A DNA stretch of 64,000 bases, from assembly GCA_964486935.1 (NCBI GenBank), contig CAZAPG010000010.1, positions 112,087 through 176,086 on the forward strand, written 5' to 3'. Positions 15,531 through 24,290 of this stretch are shown one piece after another. The position numbers and the translations under genes are program-made. This DNA is from CAZAPG01 sp964486935. Its GTDB lineage: Bacteria; Chloroflexota; Anaerolineae; 4572-78; J111. Below the pieces are notes generated by a model. The model saw only the letters and a list, made by a program, of their open reading frames with translations. It was not told the origin of the DNA and made no database searches. Positions within the stretch are counted from its first letter, which is position 1, and each line of letters begins with the position of its first letter.

Positions 15531-16595
15531 CTAATGTGTTTTTTGCAATTGCTGCCGATGCCGGCGATACCCCTGGCGAGAGGCGTTTGAGAATATTTTG
15601 GTGCGGGTAATCATCGAAGGGGCGGCGCCTTCGGGGGGGCTGGCTTCCAGGGCCGCCGAGATTAACCCGGCTGTTTTTTCTCGGACGCGGATGGTCATTG
15701 ATTTTACCACCAGCATCTGGCTGGTTAAGGGATTAAAGCCAAGCGCGGGCAAAATATGCTGCCAGCCGGCTTCGTATTGCCTGAAGGCAAAGTAAACCGG
15801 TAGCTGCGGTTTACGAGCTGTTAATTTTAGGGCGGCTTTGCACAGTTCTTCGGCATTTTCCAGAGCATCGGGGTGCAGCAGCGTTCTAACCCAGTAGCCG
15901 CGCTTGCCGGCCCGAATATGGAGCGCGCCGGCAATTTCACCGCCCGCTTCCCATACGTAGCCGTGCCGTCGCCCTTGCTCGCCCCAGCGCCGGTGGGTTA
16001 TGGCCCATTGCCCCTGGGCCAGCCCTTCGGCGTTTTGCACAGCGCGGGGGGTTAGCGTGGCGTACAGTTTTTGCAGGCCCCAACCGTCGCTGGATTGTTG
16101 GGGGCGCAACTGGATGCTGGCGGTAATATTGGCCCGGTTAACCGATGTGTCCAGTTGATAAATATCTTCTTGCCCGTATTCAAGAAAGCCCACGTTTTTA
16201 AATACGTGAAGCTCTTCGCTTTGCAACGGCAATCGGGCGTAAATTCTTAGCCCGCCGCGCTCTGCGGTTTGCACACACAGATGGTTGAGCAAACGCTGCC
16301 AGATGGCGTGGCTGCCGTTGCCGGTATCCAGCGAGGGGGACATAAAAACCACATCTCGTTCCGGGCGACCTGGCCGGGCGTGTACCTGCGCCAATCCCAA
16401 CAGTTTTCCGTTTTCATCTGGTTGGTCAAGAATGAAGGTAGATGGACCTGCGCCGGCAGAGAAAAAAGCATCCAAAAGCACCGAGCGCAAGGGGGAGCGG
16501 GGATGGGTGAGTTGCTCTTCTAAATCGAGCGATATCCCCACTCGTTGAAGGCGCGCTACCAGCCAGGAGTCGCGCAAATGGAAGGATTTAATCAA
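15531..16595 (-). CDS. GNAT-like acetyltransferase protein
   Basis: The 354-aa protein appears to contain two GNAT-fold halves. The N-terminal half (about 1-150) runs through LLGLAQVHARPGRPERDVVFMSP and ends at KNVGFLEYGQEDIYQLD, a typical acetyl-CoA-fold order. The C-terminal half (about 160-320) repeats the pattern in weaker form. The canonical Q/RxxGxG/A acetyl-CoA loop is not clear, so catalysis is uncertain. The gene lies 45 bp upstream of the Ycf45/R3H gene on the same strand and about 105 bp after the SDR gene. The substrate is unknown. Confidence 0.6.
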   Translation of the reverse strand: MIKSFHLRDSWLVARLQRVGISLDLEEQLTHPRSPLRSVLLDAFFSAGAGPSTFILDQPDENGKLLGLAQVHARPGRPERDVVFMSPSLDTGNGSHAIWQRLLNHLCVQTAERGGLRIYARLPLQSEELHVFKNVGFLEYGQEDIYQLDTSVNRANITASIQLRPQQSSDGWGLQKLYATLTPRAVQNAEGLAQGQWAITHRRWGEQGRRHGYVWEAGGEIAGALHIRAGKRGYWVRTLLHPDALENAEELCKAALKLTARKPQLPVYFAFRQYEAGWQHILPALGFNPLTSQMLVVKSMTIRVREKTAGLISAALEASPPEGAAPSMITRTKIFSNASRQGYRRHRQQLQKTH

Positions 16596-16701
16596 TTCTC
16601 AGTTCTCAAGCTTTAATTACTGATAGTAAATAGCCACTAAATAAACCGGCTTGCTTAGGCTGTAATTGTACTCAGAATAGAGTGGCTTGGCAAGTAAAAA
16701 C

Positions 16702-17445
16702 TCAGGCCAAGTGCTTGCCGCCATCTACCCGAATAACCTCGCCGGTGGTGTAATCGCCTAACTGTAAAAAATAGAGCAGGGCATGGGCCACATCCTGCGG
16801 CGAGCCGGTGCGTTGGGCCGGGATATTTTTGGCCATTCTTTGAAACGCAGCCTCGTCATCGTTAACGCTGGGCAAAATAGCCCCCAGAGCAATGCCGTTA
16901 ACCTGAATGTTGCGCCCGGCCAGAGCGTGCGCCATAGTTTGGGTCAATCCGTGTAAGGCATATTTGCTAATTGTGTAAGAAAAGTGGTGGTTACGAGGGC
17001 GCATGGCTACGGCATCTAGCAGGTTGATGATTTTGCCGGGCCGGTCTTGGGGCAGGGCGCGGGCAAAGGCCTGGGCCAGCAAAAAAGGCGCTTTAAGATT
17101 AATCATCATCGCCTTATCCCAGGTGGCCGGTGTGGCGCTCAGAAAATCCTCCGGTGGAAAGATAGAGGCATTGTTGATTAATATATCAAGCCGACCCGCG
17201 TGCCGGTAAGCAAATGGCACCAGCGAGTTGACCGCGGCCTCGTCGTGTAAATTGGCCGAAACAGACCAGGCTTGCGCGCCCAGGGCTTCGATTTCGGCCA
17301 CGGTTTGCTGCGCTTCCTTTTGAGAGGTACCGTAGTGAATAATAACGTGGCAACCCTGCCGGGCCAGGGTTAAAGCCAAAGATTTGCCAACACGTTTGGC
17401 GCTGCCGGTAATCAGCGCAACCTTATCGTTTAAATTCAAGGTCAT
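16702..17445 (-). CDS. SDR oxidoreductase, pteridine-reductase-like
   Basis: The 247-aa Rossmann enzyme has the cofactor motif TGSAKRVGKSLA near the N-terminus; the xRVG form resembles pteridine reductase / FolM-type SDRs and suggests NADPH use. It also has LINNAS, the catalytic YxxxK in YTISKYALHG, and the C-terminal GEVIRVDGGKHLA. Length and motif order are complete, so it should be active. It may reduce dihydropterin or dihydrofolate, but the substrate is inferred only from the TGSAKR motif. It is the first gene of the minus-strand run toward tmk and diverges from the GAF-protein gene. Confidence 0.8.
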   Translation of the reverse strand: MTLNLNDKVALITGSAKRVGKSLALTLARQGCHVIIHYGTSQKEAQQTVAEIEALGAQAWSVSANLHDEAAVNSLVPFAYRHAGRLDILINNASIFPPEDFLSATPATWDKAMMINLKAPFLLAQAFARALPQDRPGKIINLLDAVAMRPRNHHFSYTISKYALHGLTQTMAHALAGRNIQVNGIALGAILPSVNDDEAAFQRMAKNIPAQRTGSPQDVAHALLYFLQLGDYTTGEVIRVDGGKHLA

Positions 17446-17533
17446 TGTCTCCTGTGTAGTTTATTTTTGTTTTACTTTCTGCTATACTGCATTTAAAATT
17501 TTGGGTGGATGCCAGGCGGCAAAGGAGCTTACA

Positions 17534-18142
17534 ATGGGCACAGAAGCGGCGGTGAGATTTTTGCAGCAGGAGAACATTCGCTTAACCAAAGAAACCGAGT
17601 CTCTGCGCCAGCAAATTAGTATGCTAGAGCGGTATTTGGAAATTATCAAAGATATGTCTCGGCTTGACCGGCAAATTGTTTTGCAGGAAAACCCGCTCGA
17701 TTTGCTCCGACAACTCCTGGGACGAATCATCGAGGCAGTGGGGGCCAAAGATGGCTCTATCTCCCGGCTGGATGCGGCTGCCGGCGAGCTGGTGTTTGTA
17801 CTGGTTCACGGTCAGTTGACCCGGCGGCTGGAAAACTACCGCATTAAAAGCGATATGGGGATTGCCGGCTGGGTAGTTGAAAATAAAGAGCCGATTATTG
17901 TTAATAACCCCCGGCAAGATTGGCGTTTCTCGTTGCAGGTTGACCAGGAGTTTGGCTTTCTCACCCAATCGATTATTTCGGCGCCAGTAATGAGTCAAGA
18001 AAAGTTGATTGGCGTTATCCAACTGCTCAACAAACATCCCCACGGTTTTGCCCGGGCCGATGTAGTATTGTTGTTGATTTTTAGCCAGCTAGCCGCCAGA
18101 GTGTTAGAACGTTTGCCCCTGCCTGAAAACCCGCCACAGTAG
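17534..18142 (+). CDS. GAF-domain sensory protein with N-terminal coiled coil
   Basis: I choose ATG 17534 because AAAGGAG lies 8 nt upstream; the open frame to 17384 overlaps the divergent SDR gene and lacks a signal. The 202-aa protein has a heptad-like N-terminal helix (about 8-45; ENIRLTKETESLRQQISMLERY shortened) and one GAF domain (about 60-190; GDS-type fold with SDMGIAGWVVENKEPIIVNN). It has no output domain, so it should act by binding a partner through the coiled coil. GAF domains bind cyclic nucleotides, haem or other small ligands; the ligand here is unknown. The neighbour at 18374 is a degenerate receiver protein. Confidence 0.8.
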   Translation: MGTEAAVRFLQQENIRLTKETESLRQQISMLERYLEIIKDMSRLDRQIVLQENPLDLLRQLLGRIIEAVGAKDGSISRLDAAAGELVFVLVHGQLTRRLENYRIKSDMGIAGWVVENKEPIIVNNPRQDWRFSLQVDQEFGFLTQSIISAPVMSQEKLIGVIQLLNKHPHGFARADVVLLLIFSQLAARVLERLPLPENPPQ

Positions 18143-18247
18143 CCTTAGCCGGGTGGGCTGGCCTCCGTAGTTACTACCAAGATTATGGCTGTTTTTCTCC
18201 GTATAAATCCGCAGCACTGTCCTTCAAAAAATCCGAATATTCTACGC

Positions 18248-18276
18248 TTCACAAGCAATTATTTAAATTATATACT
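18248..18276 (+). promoter_or_regulatory. Putative promoter of the pseudo-receiver gene
   Basis: TTCACA (18248-18253), a 17-bp AT-rich spacer and TATACT (18271-18276) would start transcription about 90 nt before the GTG at 18374. Confidence 0.5.
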
Positions 18277-18373
18277 GAAAACCAATAAGCGACGGTTTGA
18301 AATTTGCTAACTCACAACTGCTGTAACGCTTGGCACACCCCATTATAGACCAGTTTTACCAGGAGAAGAAACA

Positions 18374-18880
18374 GTGAAAACCAGAGTGCTGAACATTCTT
18401 GTTTGTGGCGGCAACCAGGCCACTCTAAATCGAATGATGCGTCAACTATCGGGCCAGGGCGTTACGGTTCAAACCAGCAATCGCTTGGTAGATTGTTTGA
18501 GCCTTTCATCTCAGGCGTGGGATTTTCTAATTATAGACCTGGATAATATGAACAGTTTTTTACGCACTTTGCTGCCAACCTTTTTTAGAAAATATCCCAA
18601 CCTGGTAAAAGTGGGCGTTTCCTTCAGGTCTACCACCCCAGATGAGGCCGCCGAATTAAAACAGAGTCTGGAACTGGATGTCTGCGCCTGCGACCTGCCA
18701 AAACCAGAAGAGTTGATAGTTTTTTTTCCACAGGTAGCGGCTTGCTATCTGTGCGATGAACAAGATTTTGACGAACCGGGCGTTCAACTACCAGCCGTGG
18801 TTGAAGATTATGAAAAAGAAGTTGGAGCGACAGCCCATAATGTGAGTTTTACCTATCGTGAGTTCCCTCTGGCTCTTTGA
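18374..18880 (+). CDS. Degenerate response-regulator receiver protein
   Basis: The 168-aa protein begins at GTG with AGGAGA 8 nt upstream. The first 115 residues follow the receiver order: beta-1 NILVCGGN, where the usual acidic pair is replaced by Gly-Gly; beta-3 FLIIDLD, with Asp retained; beta-4 VGVSF; and a LPKPEE end with Lys. The loss of the acidic magnesium-binding pair suggests a pseudo-receiver that is not phosphorylated in the normal way. The C-terminal 45 residues are acidic and unrecognised. Its neighbour is a GAF protein, so the pair may form a signalling module without a kinase. Confidence 0.65.
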   Translation: MKTRVLNILVCGGNQATLNRMMRQLSGQGVTVQTSNRLVDCLSLSSQAWDFLIIDLDNMNSFLRTLLPTFFRKYPNLVKVGVSFRSTTPDEAAELKQSLELDVCACDLPKPEELIVFFPQVAACYLCDEQDFDEPGVQLPAVVEDYEKEVGATAHNVSFTYREFPLAL

Positions 18881-18912
18881 GCCTCTTTTTTCTTTTTTCT
18901 CTCCCAGCCCAA

Positions 18913-18946
18913 GCCCCATTGTACCCGCAATGGGGCACTTTTTTTT
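18913..18946 (+). terminator. Rho-independent terminator after the pseudo-receiver gene
   Basis: GCCCCATTG (18913-18921) pairs perfectly with CAATGGGGC (18928-18936), with a 6-nt loop, followed by AC and eight T. Confidence 0.9.
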
Positions 18947-18991
18947 CTAATCCTTCCCATTAGCGCCCTGTTCCTACCTCGCCGGTCTTGC

Positions 18992-19020
18992 TTGTGTATC
19001 CCGGCGAGATACGGTAAAAT
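18992..19020 (+). promoter_or_regulatory. Putative promoter of the glycosidase-like gene
   Basis: TTGTGT (18992-18997), a 17-bp spacer and TAAAAT (19015-19020) lie 47 bp before the ATG at 19067 and just after a terminator. Confidence 0.55.
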
Positions 19021-19066
19021 TAACATAACCTCGCACTGCAAAATCATCTGGAGGCGCTAACTGAAC

Positions 19067-21235
19067 ATGGCTCTGGCTAAAGTTGCAGCAGATAAACGTC
19101 ACTTACTTGATTCTAAAGGACAACCCTTCTTTGCCCTGGGGGTTAATTATGCCGGCTATTTTGACCGGGCCTGGAAAATGTGGGAGCCGGATTTATTTGA
19201 CCCCGACCTCATTACCCGCGATTTTCGCAAAGCTCAAAACAGCGGGTTCAATACCATTCGATTGTTTGCCCACACCGCCCTTATTCAAGACATCGGGCGG
19301 AATGATTTTAACAAGCTCGACCAAACCCTCTCTATTGCCCAGGACTACAAACTAAAAGTCATTTTTACCCTCAACGACGCCCACAGCCTGGATTTAAAAC
19401 GTGTGGCTGAGTTGGATGTCAAAATTGCCGAACGCTACAAAGATGTGCCCACCATTGCTGCCTATGATTTGGAAAACGAGCCTGTTTTCTACAATCTGGC
19501 CGCGGCTATTTACCCCCAGGGTTATCAGGCTCCCCTCCAAACCAGCCAACTGGTTGACCGCTACGGCGCGCGCGTTAGCCAGGCAGAAGCGCTGGAAATG
19601 CAGCGCAATCGCAAAATCCCTGCCCATCTTGAGGCCGACCAGGCGTATTACTACATCAACGCCCTCCGCCTTTTTTTAGAGTACGACCAGGCCGTTAACA
19701 ATTTTGTCAACCAGGGCAAAGGCACCATTGTTGATTTTATGCTGTCGGAGCAGGCTAAACCGTGGCATCTTTTTATTGACGCGCTCGATAAAACCGTAGA
19801 GGCCTGGCTGCGCGCCCGCATCGACCCGCTGCGAGCGGCGGGCTGCCAGCACCTGCTCACCGTCGGCTGGAACTGGATGCACTTTGCCTCGCTGCCGGCC
19901 AACCGGCTGCTGGATTTTCAGGAGTACCACAATTACCCTTCGCTCACGCTGGCCGGGTTCAATGCCACCGCCGCTCATTTGCAGGGGCTGCGCCAGGCAT
20001 TTCCCAATCACCCAATTATGCTGGGCGAATTTGGCTGGAGCAACCACTCCAGCCGCAACCCCGCCACCAGCCAGCCCGTTTCCGCCGACCTGACCGCCCT
20101 GTACGAAGTTGCCACCTACGCCTTTTTACGGGCCAACGCTTTTGGCGGCGGCCTTAAATGGTCGCTTAATGATGTCAACATTACCCACAACCCCTACGAG
20201 GCCAACTTTGGCGTATTCAAGGCAGGCGACCAGTCCAAACCCATCCGGGATTTAAGCCTGCGCCTTAGCCAGGATTGGCTGGCTGTGGGCCAAGCCGCCA
20301 GCTTCTCCACCATCCGAGATGTGGACGCCGGGCTTGCTTACCGCTTTAACCTGCCGCAGCAAATTACAGTGGGCGGCCATGTTTACCAGGATGAGACCAT
20401 CGGCTGGCGCACGGATGGCGTAGCCGCGCACTGCTTCATTAAAATTGCCGGCAACGAGCTGCTGGTTGACAGCTACGGCGCGGGCCATCTTTCCATTGAA
20501 CCGTGGGAGATTTTGCCAGATTGGGACCGCACCCGCCAAACCGACCTCTTTCGCGTTTTTGGCCCAACCCAGCGCACTCGCGCTCACACCTTTGCCCCCG
20601 GCGAAACCGCCACCATCGACGCGCGGCCCGGCGCGCAGTACGCCCTGGCGATGGGCGTCAAAAAACCCGAACCCCCACCCGATGATTTACCCGTGCTTGA
20701 ACCCCAACCCGGCGAGCATGTGGCGCTGCTGGGCGATGCCAACGACTATTTGCCGGCCGCGCTCAAATATATCCGCCGCTTTGCCCCCGATTTTACCTTT
20801 GCCGCCAATGCCGTAGCCGGGCGCTGGGCCTATGTAACCGTAGTGGCTACCCCCCAGCAGATATCCGATGAAATTCTCGATGATATTCGCGGCGCCGGGG
20901 CCATTCTGGTTGAACGGGTGGTGGGCGACACGCCCCAGGCCACCGCAACAAAACTCAACGACATGGCTGGCCGCGGCCAGCGTTTTCTCTCGGCGGCCAG
21001 CCCGCCGCAAGAAGAGCCGCCCGGCCCCACCCCCGCGCCCGAAGAGCCGCCGGAACCGGAAGAACCCGGCGAAATTTACCTGGTTCAGCCCGGCGACACG
21101 TTGGGCCGGATTGCCCAAAAATTCTACGGCCAGTTTACCCTGTGGCCTTTGATTTTTGAGGCCAATCGAGATAAAATCTCCAACCCCGGTCTCATTCGGG
21201 TAGGCATGGAATTGCGAATTCCGCCTCGTCCATAA
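19067..21235 (+). CDS. Glycoside-hydrolase-like protein (GH5-type TIM barrel) with C-terminal LysM
   Basis: The 722-aa protein opens with an endoglucanase/mannanase-like barrel at about residues 1-410 (FFALGVNYAGYF, GFNTIRLFAH). The expected clan-A acids are present: Glu in YDLENEP near 137 (acid/base) and Glu in IMLGEFGWS near 320 (nucleophile). A beta-rich middle region, a second small domain (about 560-640) and a Pro/Glu linker follow. A LysM domain lies at about 669-722 (YLVQPGDTLGRIAQKFYG). There is no signal peptide at this start, which is odd for a LysM enzyme expected to meet peptidoglycan. The substrate may be a glucan, mannan or cell-wall glycan. Confidence 0.75.
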   Translation: MALAKVAADKRHLLDSKGQPFFALGVNYAGYFDRAWKMWEPDLFDPDLITRDFRKAQNSGFNTIRLFAHTALIQDIGRNDFNKLDQTLSIAQDYKLKVIFTLNDAHSLDLKRVAELDVKIAERYKDVPTIAAYDLENEPVFYNLAAAIYPQGYQAPLQTSQLVDRYGARVSQAEALEMQRNRKIPAHLEADQAYYYINALRLFLEYDQAVNNFVNQGKGTIVDFMLSEQAKPWHLFIDALDKTVEAWLRARIDPLRAAGCQHLLTVGWNWMHFASLPANRLLDFQEYHNYPSLTLAGFNATAAHLQGLRQAFPNHPIMLGEFGWSNHSSRNPATSQPVSADLTALYEVATYAFLRANAFGGGLKWSLNDVNITHNPYEANFGVFKAGDQSKPIRDLSLRLSQDWLAVGQAASFSTIRDVDAGLAYRFNLPQQITVGGHVYQDETIGWRTDGVAAHCFIKIAGNELLVDSYGAGHLSIEPWEILPDWDRTRQTDLFRVFGPTQRTRAHTFAPGETATIDARPGAQYALAMGVKKPEPPPDDLPVLEPQPGEHVALLGDANDYLPAALKYIRRFAPDFTFAANAVAGRWAYVTVVATPQQISDEILDDIRGAGAILVERVVGDTPQATATKLNDMAGRGQRFLSAASPPQEEPPGPTPAPEEPPEPEEPGEIYLVQPGDTLGRIAQKFYGQFTLWPLIFEANRDKISNPGLIRVGMELRIPPRP

Positions 21236-21262
21236 AAATATCTCACTAAGAGTTTACAACCA

Positions 21263-22495
21263 ATGGCCGATAATGTATTTGACACCCTCAAAGAACGAGA
21301 TTTTATCGCCCAGGTTACGGACGAAGACGCCGTCCGTAAAGTGCTGGGCGGCAAACAAATTGTCTTTTACGTGGGCTTTGATGGCTCCGCCGACAGCCTG
21401 CACGCCGGCCATCTTGTGCCAATTATGGCCATGATGCACCTGCAGCGGGCCGGGCATCGCCCCATTGGGCTGGTGGGCGGCGGCACCACCATGATTGGCG
21501 ACCCCAGCGGGCGCAGCGAAATGCGCCAGATGCTCGATAAGCAGACTATTCTGGCCAATGTTGACAAGCTGCACGCCCAGCTTAACCGCTACCTGAATTT
21601 TGAGGGGGGGCAGGCCATTGCCGAAAACAACGCCAAATGGCTGTTGGAGTTGAATTATATTGACTTTTTGCGCGAGATTGGCCGCCATTTCAGCGTCAAC
21701 CGCATGCTGGCCGCCGAAGCCTACCGGGCCAGGCTGGAAAAGGGCCTCAGCTTCATCGAGTTCAACTACCAGCTTTTGCAGGCGTATGACTATCTGGAAC
21801 TGTACCGGCGGCACAACTGTGTGATGCAAATGGGTGGCGATGACCAGTGGGGCAACCTGCTGGCCGGCGTCGATTTGATTCGCCGGGTTGAGGGTGAAAC
21901 TGTCCACGCCATGACCTATCATTTGCTGACCACCGCCGGCGGAGCCAAAATGGGCAAAACCGCCGCCGGCGCAGTCTGGCTCGACGCCGGCAAACTCAGC
22001 CCGTACGACTACTACCAGTATTGGATTAACTGCGACGACCGTGACGTGGCAAAGCTGCTCAAAATCTTCACCTTTTTGCCAATAGACGAAATCAAGCGGC
22101 TCTCTGCGCTGGAAGGGGCCGAAATCCGCCAGGCCAAGCGGGTGCTGGCCTTTGAAGCCACCAAAATTACCCACGGCCAGGCCGAAGCCGAGGCCGCCGA
22201 GCAGGGCGCTAAAGCCGCTTTTGCCGGCAGCGGCGATGTCGAGGCCGTGCCCACCACCACCCTCGCCCGCTCGCGGCTGGAAGCGGGGCTGGGCCTGCTG
22301 GAGATTTTTGACGAAGTGGGCCTCACCAAATCTCGCAGCGAAGCCCGCCGGATGGCGCAACAGGGCGGCATCTACGTCAACGATGAACGGGTTGACGAAA
22401 TTGAAACCATCCTCACCCCGGCCCATCTCACGGCTGAAGGCATCATGCTGCGGGCCGGCAAAAAGAAATATCACCGCCTGGTGTTTGAGGGCTAA
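21263..22495 (+). CDS. tyrS: Tyrosyl-tRNA synthetase
   Basis: This class I synthetase charges tRNA-Tyr. The HIGH-type motif is HAGH in SLHAGHLVPIM, the tyrosine pocket shows GGTTMIGDPSGR, QMGGDDQWGN marks the binding site, and the KMSKS loop appears as AKMGKTAAG. An S4 RNA-binding domain occupies the C-terminal 70 residues (LTKSRSEARRMAQQGGIYVN). At 410 aa it is full length. The start follows the LysM gene by 27 bp, so the two may be co-transcribed. A strong terminator follows. The long antisense frame across this gene is a codon-bias shadow. Confidence 0.95.
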   Translation: MADNVFDTLKERDFIAQVTDEDAVRKVLGGKQIVFYVGFDGSADSLHAGHLVPIMAMMHLQRAGHRPIGLVGGGTTMIGDPSGRSEMRQMLDKQTILANVDKLHAQLNRYLNFEGGQAIAENNAKWLLELNYIDFLREIGRHFSVNRMLAAEAYRARLEKGLSFIEFNYQLLQAYDYLELYRRHNCVMQMGGDDQWGNLLAGVDLIRRVEGETVHAMTYHLLTTAGGAKMGKTAAGAVWLDAGKLSPYDYYQYWINCDDRDVAKLLKIFTFLPIDEIKRLSALEGAEIRQAKRVLAFEATKITHGQAEAEAAEQGAKAAFAGSGDVEAVPTTTLARSRLEAGLGLLEIFDEVGLTKSRSEARRMAQQGGIYVNDERVDEIETILTPAHLTAEGIMLRAGKKKYHRLVFEG

Positions 22496-22538
22496 GAACC
22501 TGTTGAGGCCAAAAGTTAATAATGCCTAAAATAAAATC

Positions 22539-22567
22539 GACCCCGGATCAGCCGGGGTCATTTTTTT
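22539..22567 (+). terminator. Rho-independent terminator after tyrS
   Basis: GACCCCGG (22539-22546) pairs with CCGGGGTC (22552-22559) around a 5-nt loop, followed by A and seven T. Confidence 0.9.
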
Positions 22568-22617
22568 AGGGAGAGAGGAACATGGATGGATATTGTTCCT
22601 TCAATTCACGAGCCGCA

Positions 22618-23331
22618 TTACCGGCGCCGCCAGAATATGACCCCCACCACTACCAGCAGCGCAATTACAAAGGCAAAAACGCCGCAGCCGGCAACGCTGA
22701 CCAGCAGGCCGCTGCGCAGATTAAACAGGCCGGATTGTTCGCCCGGCTGGGGCGCGGGCGGGGTGTCTGAGCTACCCATAACTGGAGGCTGGCCCTGCTC
22801 CGAAACGCCAAGCTGGCCATTTTGCTGCTGGCTTGGAATCACCTGGGCATCCCGCGTTGTCAGAATTACCTGTTCAATCTTGAGCGGGCTGGTCCCATCG
22901 TTTTTGGCCCTAAAGGTGATTTGGGCAAAACTTTTGCTGCCATTTACCGGAGGAGCGGGATTAAGCAGTGTGGCTGCAAAATCAATTTTGCCGGCGGCGT
23001 TGTCGGCTCTGTTGGCGGCAATGAAGCCATCTTTCAGCCAATCCTCGCTCTGAATTTGCACATCCGGTTTGTCGGGGTCAGCATCTACCACCTCCACCAA
23101 TTTTGAGTCAAATGTAAGATGGACTTCGATGCCATACAGCTCCTGCACGTCTTCAAAAAGAAGGGTGACTGTCTTTTCCGCGCCCGGTTTCAGCCCCAGT
23201 GAAAGTGGGTCTGGCCGCACGATGGCCCCGGAGTTGGCCATCGCTGCGGGAATTAAACCAACCATCCCCACCCCTAAAATGAATGTGACCCCTAAAACCC
23301 ACATCACTAAATGCCTTGTTTTTAGACTCAT
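22618..23331 (-). CDS. Membrane-anchored cohesin-domain protein A
   Basis: The start is ATG 23331, with GGAGG 6 nt upstream, overlapping the previous stop in ATGA; this gives 237 aa. A signal peptide (about 1-33, ending AAMA) precedes a cohesin domain at about 35-170 (GIEVHLTFDSKLVEVVDADP is the diagnostic face, shown in part). A Pro/Gln/Ser linker leads to one C-terminal transmembrane helix (about 206-233) ending FWRRR. The predicted topology is an extracytoplasmic cohesin on a stalk, anchored in the membrane. Cohesins bind dockerins; candidate dockerins are encoded at 24.3, 25.6 and 1.0 kb. It is the last gene of the cohesin cluster. Confidence 0.8.
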   Translation of the reverse strand: MSLKTRHLVMWVLGVTFILGVGMVGLIPAAMANSGAIVRPDPLSLGLKPGAEKTVTLLFEDVQELYGIEVHLTFDSKLVEVVDADPDKPDVQIQSEDWLKDGFIAANRADNAAGKIDFAATLLNPAPPVNGSKSFAQITFRAKNDGTSPLKIEQVILTTRDAQVIPSQQQNGQLGVSEQGQPPVMGSSDTPPAPQPGEQSGLFNLRSGLLVSVAGCGVFAFVIALLVVVGVIFWRRR

Positions 23332-24185
23332 AATGGCCTCCTGCGCTTGATATGTTTCTTGGGGGATTTCATGAATAAGATTAAGGCGGCCACCCCCAAC
23401 AGGGCGGTTGCGCCCACACACCCTGCCAGGCCGGTGAATAGACTGCCCACAATTAAAACCTTCTCGGAGTTGCTCATAGCAGCCGGTTGAGCCGTAATTT
23501 TGTCGTCCGCTGCCGGCCTGGGCGAGGAGTTATCGGGTTGGGTAGAAGTGTTGCCTGCGGCCGGCGGGTTGACCGCTGCTGCTTGCGGCGTGGCCGGCGG
23601 TGAGGGTTCTGAGGGGACGATGGCAGGCAGCGGCGTTGGCGTGGGTGGTTTGGGCGGCACAATAACAATGGCGCCATTTTGAGGCTGGACACTCAACTTG
23701 ACTCCCCGCCGGTCGACAATGTCCACAAAATCAATGGTAAAAGCCGATTGCTGTCCCAAAGTTTTACCCCTGAGTTGAATAGACAGCACAATGCCGGTGC
23801 CGCTGGCCGGCGGGGTGGGGTTGGTTTGGGTGGTGACATATTGCAGCGTGCCGGCCTGATTATCGGCGGTGTTGCGCACCAGAAAATCGGGTTGCAGAAA
23901 TGAGCCGGGGGTCATCTGGATACCATCTTTAGCCGGATCGGCATCTACTACCTCAACTACCGCGGGGTCAAATTTAGCCCGCACCTCGATTCCGTACACT
24001 TCGTAAGCGTTTTCCAGAATGATGTTGACCGTTTCTATCTGGTTCTGTCCAATCTCAACAGTCAGGGGATCGCTGCGCACCAGAGTACTATCCGCCTGGG
24101 CTGAAGCGGGCATTATAGTAACATAAATCAGGCAGAGCAGGGCGCTTAGCCTGAATATTTGATAGAGATATTTAGAATGATGCAT
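23328..24185 (-). CDS. Membrane-anchored cohesin-domain protein B
   Basis: I place the start at ATG 24185, which puts a clean signal peptide at the N-terminus (ending ASAQA) and gives 285 aa; the frame is open further to 24281 without a ribosome-binding site. A cohesin domain spans about 33-175 (YGIEVRAKFDPAVVEVVDADP core). A long Pro/Thr/Ala/Asn-rich linker (about 180-235) reaches a C-terminal hydrophobic helix and a basic tail (KSPKKHIKRRRPL). The layout matches protein A but with a longer stalk, so the two cohesins would sit at different heights above the membrane. The stop overlaps the start of protein A. Confidence 0.78.
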   Translation of the reverse strand: MHHSKYLYQIFRLSALLCLIYVTIMPASAQADSTLVRSDPLTVEIGQNQIETVNIILENAYEVYGIEVRAKFDPAVVEVVDADPAKDGIQMTPGSFLQPDFLVRNTADNQAGTLQYVTTQTNPTPPASGTGIVLSIQLRGKTLGQQSAFTIDFVDIVDRRGVKLSVQPQNGAIVIVPPKPPTPTPLPAIVPSEPSPPATPQAAAVNPPAAGNTSTQPDNSSPRPAADDKITAQPAAMSNSEKVLIVGSLFTGLAGCVGATALLGVAALILFMKSPKKHIKRRRPL

Positions 24186-24290
24186 TAGTAACTTCAATGT
24201 TTGCTGCCTTTGAGTTGCTAAGATTTCAAGGGTCTGTGTTGTCGCATCTTCTCCCAAAAAAGTGACTGCTATCAGACACAAATATCATCA

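Noticed and set aside
21254..22474. 406-codon open frame on the minus strand, antisense to tyrS
   Set aside because: It mirrors a confidently identified tyrosyl-tRNA synthetase almost end to end. Its translation is rich in Gly, His, Val and Phe, as expected for the complement of a GC-biased gene, and shows no family motifs.
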